This document shows, in pieces, positions 43,148 through 51,765 of a stretch of DNA of 64,000 bases. The stretch comes from Prosthecobacter sp. (lineage in GTDB: Bacteria > Verrucomicrobiota > Verrucomicrobiia > Verrucomicrobiales > Verrucomicrobiaceae). The first letter of the stretch is position 1; each line of letters starts with the position of its first letter. Both the position numbers and the translations under genes were made by a program. The notes beneath the pieces were generated by a model. It saw only the letters and a program-made list of their open reading frames with translations, made no database searches and was not told where the DNA came from. Location: positions 1-64,000 of the forward strand of contig NZ_JAXMIH010000024.1 in NCBI RefSeq assembly GCF_034366625.1, given 5' to 3'.

Positions 43148-43828
43148 TCAAGCCCAGCGCCTGACTCGGCTGTCGAGTTGAAACACCTGCCCGCTCACGT
43201 TCTCCAGGCTGTGCAAGAAGACGATGAAGCGCGCTGCGTCCTGTGGCGTATTCAGACGTCCCAAGGCATGCGCGTTCAGTAGATTTTCGCGGAACGCCGC
43301 ATCTACCAGCAGATGATGCGTCATTTTCGTCTCCAGAAATCCCGGCAGCACGCAGTTCGCCCGCACATTGCGCGCGCCATACTCCTTGGCAATGCTCTGC
43401 GTCAGTCCGATCAAGCCCGCCTTAGCCGCCGCGTAATTTGCCTGGCCATAAGGGCCGCTGAGCGCCGAATACGAGCCAATGTTCACGATGTGCCCATGCC
43501 GCTGCTTCGCCATGAGCTTCACCGCCGCCTGTGACACCAAGAATGCGCCTTTGAGATTCACATCGACGACTTGATCGAACTCCGTCTCTTCCATCTTCGC
43601 GATGGAAACATCGCGACACACACCGGCATTGTTCACCAGCAGATCAAGCTGCTTCACCGTGGCGAAAAACGCCTTCACCGAGTCCGCATTCGTTACATCG
43701 AGATCGCCACGACCCGGTGTCACAACGTCGAAACCCGCCTGCTTGAGTTCTTCGTAAATCGATTTCGCCAAATCGCCCTCACCGCCGGTGATGACGGCGG
43801 TGCGCGGCGGAGAGGTGGACACATCCAT
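43148..43828 (-). CDS. Short-chain dehydrogenase/reductase with altered cofactor motif
   Basis: A 226-residue Rossmann protein. The NNAG motif and catalytic Tyr and Lys (QANYAAAKAGLIGL) with the upstream Ser (NIGSYSALSG) are intact. The N-terminal glycine motif is unusual: TGGEGDLAKSI instead of TGxxxGxG. Closest relatives by pattern are FabG-like oxidoreductases. The Gfo/Idh/MocA gene ends 5 nt upstream, so the two probably form an operon for carbohydrate or polyol oxidation. Confidence 0.9.
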   Translation of the reverse strand: MDVSTSPPRTAVITGGEGDLAKSIYEELKQAGFDVVTPGRGDLDVTNADSVKAFFATVKQLDLLVNNAGVCRDVSIAKMEETEFDQVVDVNLKGAFLVSQAAVKLMAKQRHGHIVNIGSYSALSGPYGQANYAAAKAGLIGLTQSIAKEYGARNVRANCVLPGFLETKMTHHLLVDAAFRENLLNAHALGRLNTPQDAARFIVFLHSLENVSGQVFQLDSRVRRWA

Positions 43829-43832
43829 GTGA

Positions 43833-44960
43833 TCAACCGAGCGTGAAAGCCGGCAGCTTCACGATCTTGCCACCTGCCATGGCCGACTGATGCGCGCAGA
43901 GGCCTACACAGGTCCAGTTGGCAGATTGCGCGGCGTTCGGGAAGGGCTGGCGCTTTTCGGCGAGGGCGTAGGCGAACTCGTTGGCGAGATGCGGATGACT
44001 GCCGCCGTGACCGGAGCCTTGGGTGAAGCTGAGATGGGTTTTCTTGCCAATGTCATAGACGCCCTTCGTGGTGAAGCGCTGGATTGGCTTCGGCAGGCGT
44101 TTGGCGAAGTCAGGAGTCTTCACGAGCTTGGGAATCTTTGGCTCGGGCAGTTTGGCGCGGTGCATGACGAGCGGTTCGTGCTCGATGAGAGGCCATTCGA
44201 TGGAGGCTTTGTCGCCATACACGTCGATGCTCTCGCGATACTGACGCGCGGTGTCAAACAGACTGCGAATGATGCGGGCGCTGACATCGGTGCCTTTGAA
44301 TTTGATGTGCGCCGTTTCGACGGCAAACGGCGAGCCGTAGCACTTTTGCAATTCCTTGCGCACGGTGCCGGAGCCAAAGCAGCTCACGTATTCGGCGGGT
44401 TTGCCGATCATGCCGGCCACGGGACCGACGCAGTGCGTGGCATACCACATCGGCGGCAGGCCGGGCCAGTAGTTCGGCCAGCCGTCCATGTCCTGCTGAT
44501 GCGAGGCCTGCACGAACTGCAGCTTGCCGAGTTTGCCCTGATCAAGCTGCTCCTTCATGAAGAGATACTCTCGGGCATAGACCACAGTCTCCATCATCAT
44601 GTACTTAAGGCCGGTTTTTTTGACGAGATCGCAGATCTTTTTGCAGTCTTCGATGCTGGTGGCCATCGGCACGGTGCAGGCGACGTGTTTGCCGGCCTTG
44701 AGCGCTTCGATGCTCATCCAGCCGTGGTCGGGAATGGGCGAGTTGATGTGGACGGCGTCGATGTTCGGGTCTTTGAGCATCGCTTTGAAATCCGTGTAAC
44801 GCACGGCGATGTCGAAGGCGTCGCCGATGGTGTTGAGTTTCTTCGGGTCGCGCTGGCAGATGGCGTAGCAGGTCGTGAGCGGGTGACGTTGCCAGATGGG
44901 GATGAATTCTGCCCCGAATCCGAGGCCGACGACGGCGATGTTGAGTTTTTTGTCAGACAT
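43833..44960 (-). CDS. Gfo/Idh/MocA family oxidoreductase
   Basis: A 375-residue protein with an N-terminal Rossmann domain (IAVVGLGFGAEFIP) and a C-terminal dimerisation domain. The canonical EKP catalytic lysine motif is replaced by CTVPMA, a variation that raises doubt about ordinary dehydrogenase activity. GSGHGGSHPHLANEFA near the C-terminus suggests a metal or active-site His cluster. No signal peptide is seen. It pairs with the downstream SDR gene. The substrate is unknown. Confidence 0.9.
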   Translation of the reverse strand: MSDKKLNIAVVGLGFGAEFIPIWQRHPLTTCYAICQRDPKKLNTIGDAFDIAVRYTDFKAMLKDPNIDAVHINSPIPDHGWMSIEALKAGKHVACTVPMATSIEDCKKICDLVKKTGLKYMMMETVVYAREYLFMKEQLDQGKLGKLQFVQASHQQDMDGWPNYWPGLPPMWYATHCVGPVAGMIGKPAEYVSCFGSGTVRKELQKCYGSPFAVETAHIKFKGTDVSARIIRSLFDTARQYRESIDVYGDKASIEWPLIEHEPLVMHRAKLPEPKIPKLVKTPDFAKRLPKPIQRFTTKGVYDIGKKTHLSFTQGSGHGGSHPHLANEFAYALAEKRQPFPNAAQSANWTCVGLCAHQSAMAGGKIVKLPAFTLG

Positions 44961-45044
44961 GATGGCTGGAAGTTGCGGCGCTCTTATAGGCGTGAACGGC
45001 AGCCAAGGGGAAGGACAAAGTTTAGGCCTGATCGGACGGGCTTT

Positions 45045-45079
45045 GGTTGATGGTTCTGAGTTGATGGTTGATGGATGGG
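45045..45079 (+). repeat. Heptamer tandem repeat tract D, 5' of queA
   Basis: Five 7-nt units in phase: GGTTGAT, GGTTCTG, AGTTGAT, GGTTGAT and a decayed GGATGGG. The tract ends 2 nt before the queA ATG. Confidence 0.75.
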
Positions 45080-45081
45080 CG

Positions 45082-46062
45082 ATGCTGACCGCCGACTTCG
45101 ATTACCATCTGCCGCCTGAATTGATCGCCAGTGAACCGCTGGCGGATCGGTCGGCGTCGCGGATGATGGTGGTGCATCGGGGTTCGGGGAAGATCGAGCA
45201 CCGGATGTTTCGGGACATCGGGCAGTTTGTATCGCGGGAGGCAGGGGACATGCTGGTTTTGAACGACACGCGGGTCGTTCCGGCCCGCTACTTCACGGAT
45301 CGCGGTCATGAGGTACTGCGGTTGCAGATTCTCACACCCACACGCTGGCGCTGCATGGTGAAGCCGGGGAAAAAGTTCCGAATCGGCCACACGGTGCCGA
45401 TTGGCGAGGCCACGGGCCGTGTGATCGAGATTCTGGAGGAAAACGGCGACCGCATCATCGAGTTCGACCGCGTGGTGGATGAATCGAAGCACGGCCACCT
45501 CGCCTTGCCGCACTACATGGGCCGCGAGGACCAGCCTGCGGACCGCGAACGCTATCAAACCGTGTTTGCACGCCAGGAAGGCTCCATCGCCGCACCCACG
45601 GCTGGCCTTCACTTCACGCCGGAGGTGCTGAATCCCCTGCCCCACACGTTTGTGACGCTCCATGTCGGTGTCGGCACGTTTCAGCCAGTGAAGGTAGCGA
45701 ACATCGCGGATCACAAGATGCACTCCGAAGTCTATGAAGTCTCCGAATCGACCGCTGCGGCGATTCAATCGGCCAAACGCGTCATTCCCGTCGGCACCAC
45801 GGCCCTGCGCACGTTGGAAACCGTGGCCCGCGATCATGGCCGAGTCATCGCCACGCGAGGCAGCACGGACATCTTCATTCATCCTGGTTTCGAGTTCCAT
45901 GTCGCTGGCGGCTTGCTGACGAATTTCCATCTGCCTAAATCAACGCTCATCATGCTGGTCAGTGCTTTTGCGGGCAAGGAGCTGACGATGCGGGCTTATG
46001 CAGAGGCAATTCGCGAGCGCTATCGCTTCTTCAGCTATGGGGACTGCATGCTGATCGTGTGA
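45082..46062 (+). CDS. queA: S-adenosylmethionine:tRNA ribosyltransferase-isomerase
   Basis: Makes epoxyqueuosine on tRNA from SAM. The 326-residue protein starts MLTADFDYHLPPELIASEPL and has VLNDTRVVPARYF, EGSIAAPTAGLHFT, HVGVGTFQPV and TLIMLVSAFAGKE, all family motifs. ATG 45082 is chosen because upstream in-frame codons translate the repeat tract. It is followed by a nested twin-hairpin element. Confidence 0.96.
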   Translation: MLTADFDYHLPPELIASEPLADRSASRMMVVHRGSGKIEHRMFRDIGQFVSREAGDMLVLNDTRVVPARYFTDRGHEVLRLQILTPTRWRCMVKPGKKFRIGHTVPIGEATGRVIEILEENGDRIIEFDRVVDESKHGHLALPHYMGREDQPADRERYQTVFARQEGSIAAPTAGLHFTPEVLNPLPHTFVTLHVGVGTFQPVKVANIADHKMHSEVYEVSESTAAAIQSAKRVIPVGTTALRTLETVARDHGRVIATRGSTDIFIHPGFEFHVAGGLLTNFHLPKSTLIMLVSAFAGKELTMRAYAEAIRERYRFFSYGDCMLIV

Positions 46063-46063
46063 G

Positions 46064-46128
46064 AAAGTAGTCCAGTTGCTGTGCAACTGGTCGTGGAGAA
46101 CCCAGTTGCGAAGCAACTGGGCTACTTT
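46064..46128. repeat. Nested twin-hairpin element II
   Basis: Outer arms AAAGTAG (46064-46070) and CTACTTT (46122-46128) enclose CCAGTTGC/GCAACTGG (46072-46090) and CCCAGTTGC/GCAACTGGG (46101-46121). The two inner hairpins are near copies of each other. It exactly fills the gap between convergent queA and the Aas-like gene. Same layout as element I, unrelated sequence. It may act as a two-way terminator. Confidence 0.75.
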
Positions 46129-48315
46129 TTACATCCCTGCCCGTGCAATCTTCTCACAGCTCTGCACGTCGAGCTTGCCGGAGGCGAGGACGGGGATGTC
46201 GCTGACGCGGATCATCTTTTTCGGAATCCAGAGCGGGGGCATGCCTTTGTCGAGCAGGCGGTAGCGGAGGTCGAGGATTTCCTGGTGCTCGGGGCCGCCG
46301 GGCATGCTGGTGAGGAGGATGAGCGCCTCGCCTTTATCGATGTCGGGGACGCCAACGACGGCGATCTTGCGCGTGGCTTCATTTTCGAGGCCCATGGCTT
46401 TGACGAGGGCTTCCTCGACGGTTTCATGCGGCACCATCTCGCCGGCGATCTTGGAGAAGCGGCTGAGGCGGCCTTCGATGTAGAGGAAGCCATCGAGATC
46501 GACGCGGCCGATGTCGCCGGTGCGGAACCAGCCATCCTTGAGAACGTCGGCGGTGCGTTTGGGATCGTTGAGGTAGCCTTCGAAGACGTTGGGACCCTTG
46601 AACCAGATCATGCCGCTCTGGTGCAGCGGGATGGGTTGGCCGGTGTCTGGATTCGTGATGCGCAGCGCCATGCCGGGCACGACATGACCGACCGAGCCCT
46701 GGCGATGGCTGGGCAGCCAGGAGTAGCCGCTGTCCTCATCGCCGAGCGGCTCGGGGTCGGGCAGGTTCAAATTGGAGGCAGGGGAGGTTTCGGTGAGGCC
46801 ATAACCTTCGAGCACGCGTTTGCCGAAGCGGGTTTCAAACGCGTCGGCCACCGTGCTGGGGAGTTTTTCCGCGCCGGTGACGCAAAGCTTGATGGAAGTG
46901 AGTTGCTCGCGGTTCACGCCACGCAGGTAGCCGCGCAGGAAGGTGGGCGTGGCGATCATGAGGGTGACGCGGTATTTCTCGATGAGCTCGGCGAGTTTCT
47001 TCACCTCCAACGGCGTGGGATAGGTGATGAGGTGGAGCCCGTAAATAATGGGGAACCACAGCGTGACGGTGCAGCCGAAGCTGTGGAAGAGCGGCAGGCA
47101 GCCGAGGATGCTGTCATTGCTTTTCATGCCGAGGCGGCTGCCAAATTGCATGACGTTGGCGACTAAGTTGCGATGGGTGAGCGCAACGCCTTTGGGCTCG
47201 CCGGAACTGCCGCTGGTGAAGAGCAGCAGCGCCTCTTTGCGCCCGCCCTTCTTCGAGATGCCCAGCAGCGCCGCCAAGGCCACCGCAGGCAGCACCTTGC
47301 TCAGGACGAGCCATTTCACGATGGAGAACTTCATCTTCGGCAGAATGCGTTCGATGAGGATGAGCTGCTTGCTCGGTGGCCAGGGGAAGCTCTGCATCTT
47401 GCGCACGAAGATGTCGGCGGTGAGGAAGCGGTCGATCTGACCCTGACGGATGGCGCTGTCGATGGCAGAACGTCCGGCGGTGAAATTGAGGTTCACCGGG
47501 ATTTTCCCGGCCATGACGACCGCCACATTGCAGATAAGTCCACCAAGACCGGGTGGCAGGATGATGCCGACACGCTCTTTTTTCGTCTCCCGTTTCACGA
47601 CCTCTGACAAGGCGAGCGCGGTGGCGAAGACTTTGTCAAAGCGCAGGATTTTGTCGTCCTTTCCATCGACGACGCTGTTGCGTGTGCCGTGCTTTTTGAA
47701 GCCCATGATCAGGGCGTAGCCAAGACTGATGTCGAGCGCGGGACATCCACTGATGCTTTGCTCGGAAAGCTCCAGCAGGCGTTCCTGATAGGTGGCCAGG
47801 TTCACGTCCGGCCCTTGCAGCAGCCGGCCGAAGTTGAAGATCACCTCCGCATCGCTGTGACGGCGCTCAATGGGCATAGCGGTGTCCTGACGGCGATGCA
47901 CATGCAGCGGCAGCACGGGGACTTCGGCCTTGAGCAGAAATTCGAGCTTCGTGCCCGGCACGGTGGTCATGGGAGACGTCATCGTGGCCGCTTCGGAGGG
48001 CAGGTAAATGATGACGGCACCGCTTTTGGCAGCGTCCGCCAAAGCACGCCGGTAGGCGGAAACCTCTGTCTCGCCGAGGGTGAACTCCATGGCGTGGACA
48101 TTGTCCCGCTCCAGGTGCGCACGTAGCAGCGGATGCAGCGCCGCGCTTTTTTTCACCAAATAGATCACCTCTCTGCCTTCCAGCACGAGTTCCAACCGCA
48201 GCAGATCGAAGTAACCAAGCTGGCTGGGCAGGATCATGAACCCGCCGCCGGAGGGCAAGTTCTCTTTGCCGAGGATCGTGAGGTCGTTCAGGGTGACGGG
48301 CTTTTCAGTGGCCAT
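46129..48315 (-). CDS. Acyl-CoA/acyl-ACP synthetase with degenerate N-terminal acyltransferase domain (Aas-like)
   Basis: A 728-residue fusion. The C-terminal AMP-forming synthetase is intact: P-loop LLFTSGSSGEPKGVALTHRNL, GYGLTETSPA, and the GWFRTGDIG plus SGKLDVQ motifs. The N-terminal 200 residues align to the PlsC/Aas acyltransferase, but the HxSxxD motif reads PSQLGYFD (His to Gln, Ser to Gly) and the FPEGR motif reads LPSEAA, so it is probably inactive. A membrane-like segment lies near the middle (VLPAVALAALLGI). A role in lysophospholipid or fatty-acid recycling is inferred. ATG 48315 is preferred over GTG 48342. Confidence 0.9.
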   Translation of the reverse strand: MATEKPVTLNDLTILGKENLPSGGGFMILPSQLGYFDLLRLELVLEGREVIYLVKKSAALHPLLRAHLERDNVHAMEFTLGETEVSAYRRALADAAKSGAVIIYLPSEAATMTSPMTTVPGTKLEFLLKAEVPVLPLHVHRRQDTAMPIERRHSDAEVIFNFGRLLQGPDVNLATYQERLLELSEQSISGCPALDISLGYALIMGFKKHGTRNSVVDGKDDKILRFDKVFATALALSEVVKRETKKERVGIILPPGLGGLICNVAVVMAGKIPVNLNFTAGRSAIDSAIRQGQIDRFLTADIFVRKMQSFPWPPSKQLILIERILPKMKFSIVKWLVLSKVLPAVALAALLGISKKGGRKEALLLFTSGSSGEPKGVALTHRNLVANVMQFGSRLGMKSNDSILGCLPLFHSFGCTVTLWFPIIYGLHLITYPTPLEVKKLAELIEKYRVTLMIATPTFLRGYLRGVNREQLTSIKLCVTGAEKLPSTVADAFETRFGKRVLEGYGLTETSPASNLNLPDPEPLGDEDSGYSWLPSHRQGSVGHVVPGMALRITNPDTGQPIPLHQSGMIWFKGPNVFEGYLNDPKRTADVLKDGWFRTGDIGRVDLDGFLYIEGRLSRFSKIAGEMVPHETVEEALVKAMGLENEATRKIAVVGVPDIDKGEALILLTSMPGGPEHQEILDLRYRLLDKGMPPLWIPKKMIRVSDIPVLASGKLDVQSCEKIARAGM

Positions 48316-48392
48316 GGGTGGATGCGCGGAATGCAGGTGCACCTAAGCGGGGAGCAACGCGCATGCCAGCGGGAAAAGGACCGAACAAGGAG

Positions 48393-48435
48393 GTTGACGG
48401 TAGTTTGCAGTTGTTGACGATGGTTGACGGTGGAA
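48393..48435 (+). repeat. Heptamer-like tract E, 5' of the RlmI-like gene
   Basis: GTTGACG occurs at 48393, 48413 and 48423 within GGTTGAC-type heptads with one shortened unit. It is the least regular of the tracts and lies 25 nt before the ATG. TTGACG also resembles a -35 hexamer, so a promoter role is an alternative. Confidence 0.45.
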
Positions 48436-48459
48436 GGAAGAACCCAAACCACCCCACTC

Positions 48460-49710
48460 ATGCCTCCTCCCCCGCGAAACCCCCATCGTGAATCCGCCGC
48501 CCCTAGCACCACCCTGCCTCCAGGTAGCGAGGAGTGGCTGCGCCCCTGGGCACAGATGAAGTATTTCTCCTTCAATCCAGCGGTGTATCCGAACATGATT
48601 CGTGCTGTCTCACCCGACGCCGGTCCGGGTGATTTGGTGAACGTGTATGATAAAGAGGGCCAGATTTTCGGCAGCGGATTCTACAACCCCAAGGCCCATG
48701 TGCCGCTGCGGGTGATCCAGCATGGTGAAAATGTGCTCACGGAAGATGCGCTGGATGCCCGGCTCGATGCCGCGCTCGATCTGCGCCTGAAGACCCTGCG
48801 TCTCGACGAAACCACCGAGGCCTGGCGTGCCGTGCATTCGGATGGCGACGGGCTTAGCGGCCTTGTTGTGGATCGTTACGCCGATGTGCTGTCCATCGAA
48901 GTCACCACGCTCGGCGTGTGGCGCCGTCTGCCCCGCTGGCTGCCGAAGCTGCATGCGGCGCTTGGCACCTCGCAGCACCTCATCCATGTCGATCCCGACA
49001 TCGCCCGCATCGAAAACATGCGCTGGGCCGATGTGCCCGAGGCGGACGCGCCGGCCCCTCGGGGTGTGCGGGTGCGTGAGAATAACGTGCGCTATCAGGT
49101 CAGCTTCGAGGACGGCCACAAAACCGGCTTCTTCTGCGATCAGCGTGACAACCGCCTGAAGTTCGCGCACCTCGCCCGGGGACGTCGTGTACTCGATTTG
49201 TGCAGCTATACCGGCGGCTTTGCGATCAGCGCCAAGGTTCTCGGAGGCTGCGAAGACGTGACCGGCGTGGATCTGGATGAAAAAGCCGTCGCACAGGCCA
49301 AAAAAAACGCTGATTTGAATCAGGTCCGCATCGACTGGGTGCATGCCGATACCTTCACCTGGGGCCGCCAGATGCAGCAGAACGGTACTCAGTGGGACGC
49401 CGTCGTGCTCGATCCGCCGAAGCTCGTGTTTTCCCGTGATCCCGAAGAAGGCCAGCTCGGACGCAACAAGTACTACGATATGAACGCCGTCGCCCTCGGC
49501 CTGCTGAAACGTGGCGGGCTGTTCGTCACCTGCTCATGCTCGGGACTGCTCGATGTGGCCGAGTTCGAGGATATCGTCATGCGCGCTGCGCACCGTAACA
49601 AGCGCCGCCTGCAAATCCTTGACCGTACCGGAGCCGGGGCCGACCATCCCGTGATGTCGAACTGCCCCGAAGGCCGCTATTTGAAGGTGCTGTGGTGTCT
49701 GGCATGGTAA
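48460..49710 (+). CDS. Class I SAM-dependent rRNA methyltransferase, RlmI family
   Basis: Probably methylates a cytosine in 23S rRNA. The 416-residue protein has an N-terminal PUA-like part (DLVNVYDKEGQIFGSGFYNPKAHVPLRV), then a RRVLDLCSYTGGFAISAKVLG SAM motif near residue 245 and a VVLDPPKLVFSRD catalytic motif; VTCSCSGLLDVAEF carries the cysteine typical of m5C enzymes. ATG 48460 is taken; the in-frame TTG at 48424 lies in the repeat tract. Confidence 0.9.
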   Translation: MPPPPRNPHRESAAPSTTLPPGSEEWLRPWAQMKYFSFNPAVYPNMIRAVSPDAGPGDLVNVYDKEGQIFGSGFYNPKAHVPLRVIQHGENVLTEDALDARLDAALDLRLKTLRLDETTEAWRAVHSDGDGLSGLVVDRYADVLSIEVTTLGVWRRLPRWLPKLHAALGTSQHLIHVDPDIARIENMRWADVPEADAPAPRGVRVRENNVRYQVSFEDGHKTGFFCDQRDNRLKFAHLARGRRVLDLCSYTGGFAISAKVLGGCEDVTGVDLDEKAVAQAKKNADLNQVRIDWVHADTFTWGRQMQQNGTQWDAVVLDPPKLVFSRDPEEGQLGRNKYYDMNAVALGLLKRGGLFVTCSCSGLLDVAEFEDIVMRAAHRNKRRLQILDRTGAGADHPVMSNCPEGRYLKVLWCLAW

Positions 49711-49772
49711 GGGATGGTTTGCTTGCAGGTTTCCTTTGCTCAAACCCAGCCACCGTCTAATCTGAGCGTCCC

Positions 49773-51614
49773 ATGAATCCAGAGGTGCAAAACATCGTGG
49801 CCGCAGGCAAGCTCCCGGCTGCAGACGGCGAAAAACTTTCCAAACTCGAACCCGGAACCTTCTGTCTCCACAAAAGCTGGGGTGTCGGCAAGATCGCCGA
49901 ATGGGATTTGCTGGGAGATCGGATCTTGATCGACTTCGAGGGCAAGCCCGGCCATCCGCTGAAACTCGCGTTCGCCATCAGTTCGCTGGAGATCATCCCT
50001 GCCGATCACATCCTCGCCCGCCGTCTGGCCGATCTGGATTCACTGAAGGAACTGGCCGCCAAGAACGCCCCGGCACTCGTCGAACTTGCCCTCAAAAGCA
50101 GCGGCAGCGCCCTCCACCTCGACGACCTCGAAAAGCTGCTCAAAGGCCGCATCATTCCCGAGGCAGATTACAAGAAATGGTGGGAAGCCGCCAAGCGCGC
50201 GCTTAAAACACACCGCCACATCGTCGTTCCTGCCAAACGCACCGAAAAACTCGTCCTGCGCGATCAGGTGGAAAGCGCCGGCATCCAGATGGCGAAGTCC
50301 TTCCTCGCCGCCCGTGATTTGAAGGCGAAGCTCGCCGCCCTCGCCAGCATCCAGAAGGACATCGACCTCTTCAGCGACCCCAAAACCGAACTCATCCCCG
50401 TCTTCCAAGACATTTCCGACACAGCACGCAAGGTGGTCAAACTGCACCTCAAGGAGTGCCTGCAACTCCTCCTCGCACGCGACGAACTCGTCGAAAACCT
50501 CGGCACCGCCGCGCCGATGGGATCCATGAAGATTTCCGACCTCATCTGTGAGACGAAGGATGTCCTCGCCGATGCGATCAAGGGCCTTTCCGCCAGCCTG
50601 CTGGGCCGCATTTACCGCGCCTTTCCCGAAGCCTTCCCCAATCGTGGCTGGGTTCCCGAAATCCTTCATCATCTCACCAAAACAGGCGGTCGCGCCGTCG
50701 CGGAAATCGCCGTGGTGCTGGATGCCAATGACGAGCTCGACGTCCTCGCCGAAGCGCTGAAAAAATCCCTGCGTAACCGCATGCTTTCCGCCGATCTCCT
50801 GATCTGGATGGCCCGTGAGCGCAAAGGTCTGGCCGAATCTGTCTTCGACATCGATCTCGGACACGCCATCCTCGGCGTCATTGAAAGTGATCACATGGAA
50901 GGCGGCCCGAAACGCACCGGCCGCCTGCAGGATCTTCTCTCGGACGACAAGACACTGCTGGGTGAAATGGTGGCCGATGCCGAGGACGAAGACGTGCGTC
51001 TGCTCGCCAAGCGCCTCATCAACGGCTCCCTCTTTGATGAACTCACCCGCCGCTCCCTGATGGCGCGCATCATCAAGGTGCGTCCTGAAATGGAAGCCAT
51101 GATGGACGAAAACGCCGGCCCCCGCCACGACGACTCCCTCATTGTCTCCTGGGAAAGCCTCGAAAAGAAAAAGCTGGAACTCGAAGAGCTTGTCAACGTC
51201 AAGATTCCCGACAACAAGCGCGAAATCCAGATCGCCCGCGACGAGGGTGACCTCCGCGAAAATGGCGGCTACAAGGCCGCCCGCGACCAGCAGTCCGTCC
51301 TCCTGCGCATGCAGGGCAAGCTCGAGCGCGAGTTGCGCAACGCCCGCGGCACCGACTTCGTGAATGTTCCCACCGACAAGGTCGGCATCGGAACCGCTGT
51401 CGATGTCGAAGACATCCCTTCCGGCGAAAAGGAAACCTTCACCATTCTCGGCGCCTGGGACAGCGATTTGGACAAGAACATCATCAGCTACCTCTCCGAG
51501 TCCGCGAAGGCCCTCATCGGCAGGGCGGTCGGCGAGGAAACCGATCTGCCCACCGACAGCCATCACGGCACCCGCAGGGCGAAGGTCAATGCGATCCGGG
51601 CATTCAAGCCATAG
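49773..51614 (+). CDS. greA: GreA-type transcript-cleavage factor fused to a long N-terminal region
   Basis: Rescues backtracked RNA polymerase. The last 160 residues are GreA: coiled-coil with the acidic tip EGDLRENGGYKAARDQQ (both catalytic Asp/Glu present), then the FKBP-like domain (VDVEDIPSGEKETFTILGAW, ISYLSESAKALIGRAVGE). The first 450 residues are extra: a small Tudor/CarD-like module near 28 to 75 (GTFCLHKSWGVGKIAEW, DRILIDFEGK) and a long helical part. Chlamydial GreA is similarly long and annotated as a fusion, so this layout seems shared in the PVC group. Total 613 residues versus 158 in E. coli. Confidence 0.92.
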   Translation: MNPEVQNIVAAGKLPAADGEKLSKLEPGTFCLHKSWGVGKIAEWDLLGDRILIDFEGKPGHPLKLAFAISSLEIIPADHILARRLADLDSLKELAAKNAPALVELALKSSGSALHLDDLEKLLKGRIIPEADYKKWWEAAKRALKTHRHIVVPAKRTEKLVLRDQVESAGIQMAKSFLAARDLKAKLAALASIQKDIDLFSDPKTELIPVFQDISDTARKVVKLHLKECLQLLLARDELVENLGTAAPMGSMKISDLICETKDVLADAIKGLSASLLGRIYRAFPEAFPNRGWVPEILHHLTKTGGRAVAEIAVVLDANDELDVLAEALKKSLRNRMLSADLLIWMARERKGLAESVFDIDLGHAILGVIESDHMEGGPKRTGRLQDLLSDDKTLLGEMVADAEDEDVRLLAKRLINGSLFDELTRRSLMARIIKVRPEMEAMMDENAGPRHDDSLIVSWESLEKKKLELEELVNVKIPDNKREIQIARDEGDLRENGGYKAARDQQSVLLRMQGKLERELRNARGTDFVNVPTDKVGIGTAVDVEDIPSGEKETFTILGAWDSDLDKNIISYLSESAKALIGRAVGEETDLPTDSHHGTRRAKVNAIRAFKP

Positions 51615-51765
51615 CTAAAGAAACATTCAGCCCCATCAGTGCATCCTGTGAAATGCAGCGGGAGCATCTTGGTGGCACTTCTGCAGAGATTTGGCATGCC
51701 CTCAAATTCAGCGTGAAATTTGCCATTGTGAGTGTACGTATGTTCGCACCTCCAACCACCGCTCA

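Noticed and set aside
48288-48596. Small minus-strand ORF of 102 codons
   Set aside because: Crosses the heptamer tract and overlaps two genes; no ribosome-binding site or domain.
50040-51566. Long minus-strand frame of about 508 codons
   Set aside because: Antisense to the GreA fusion; no domain seen.
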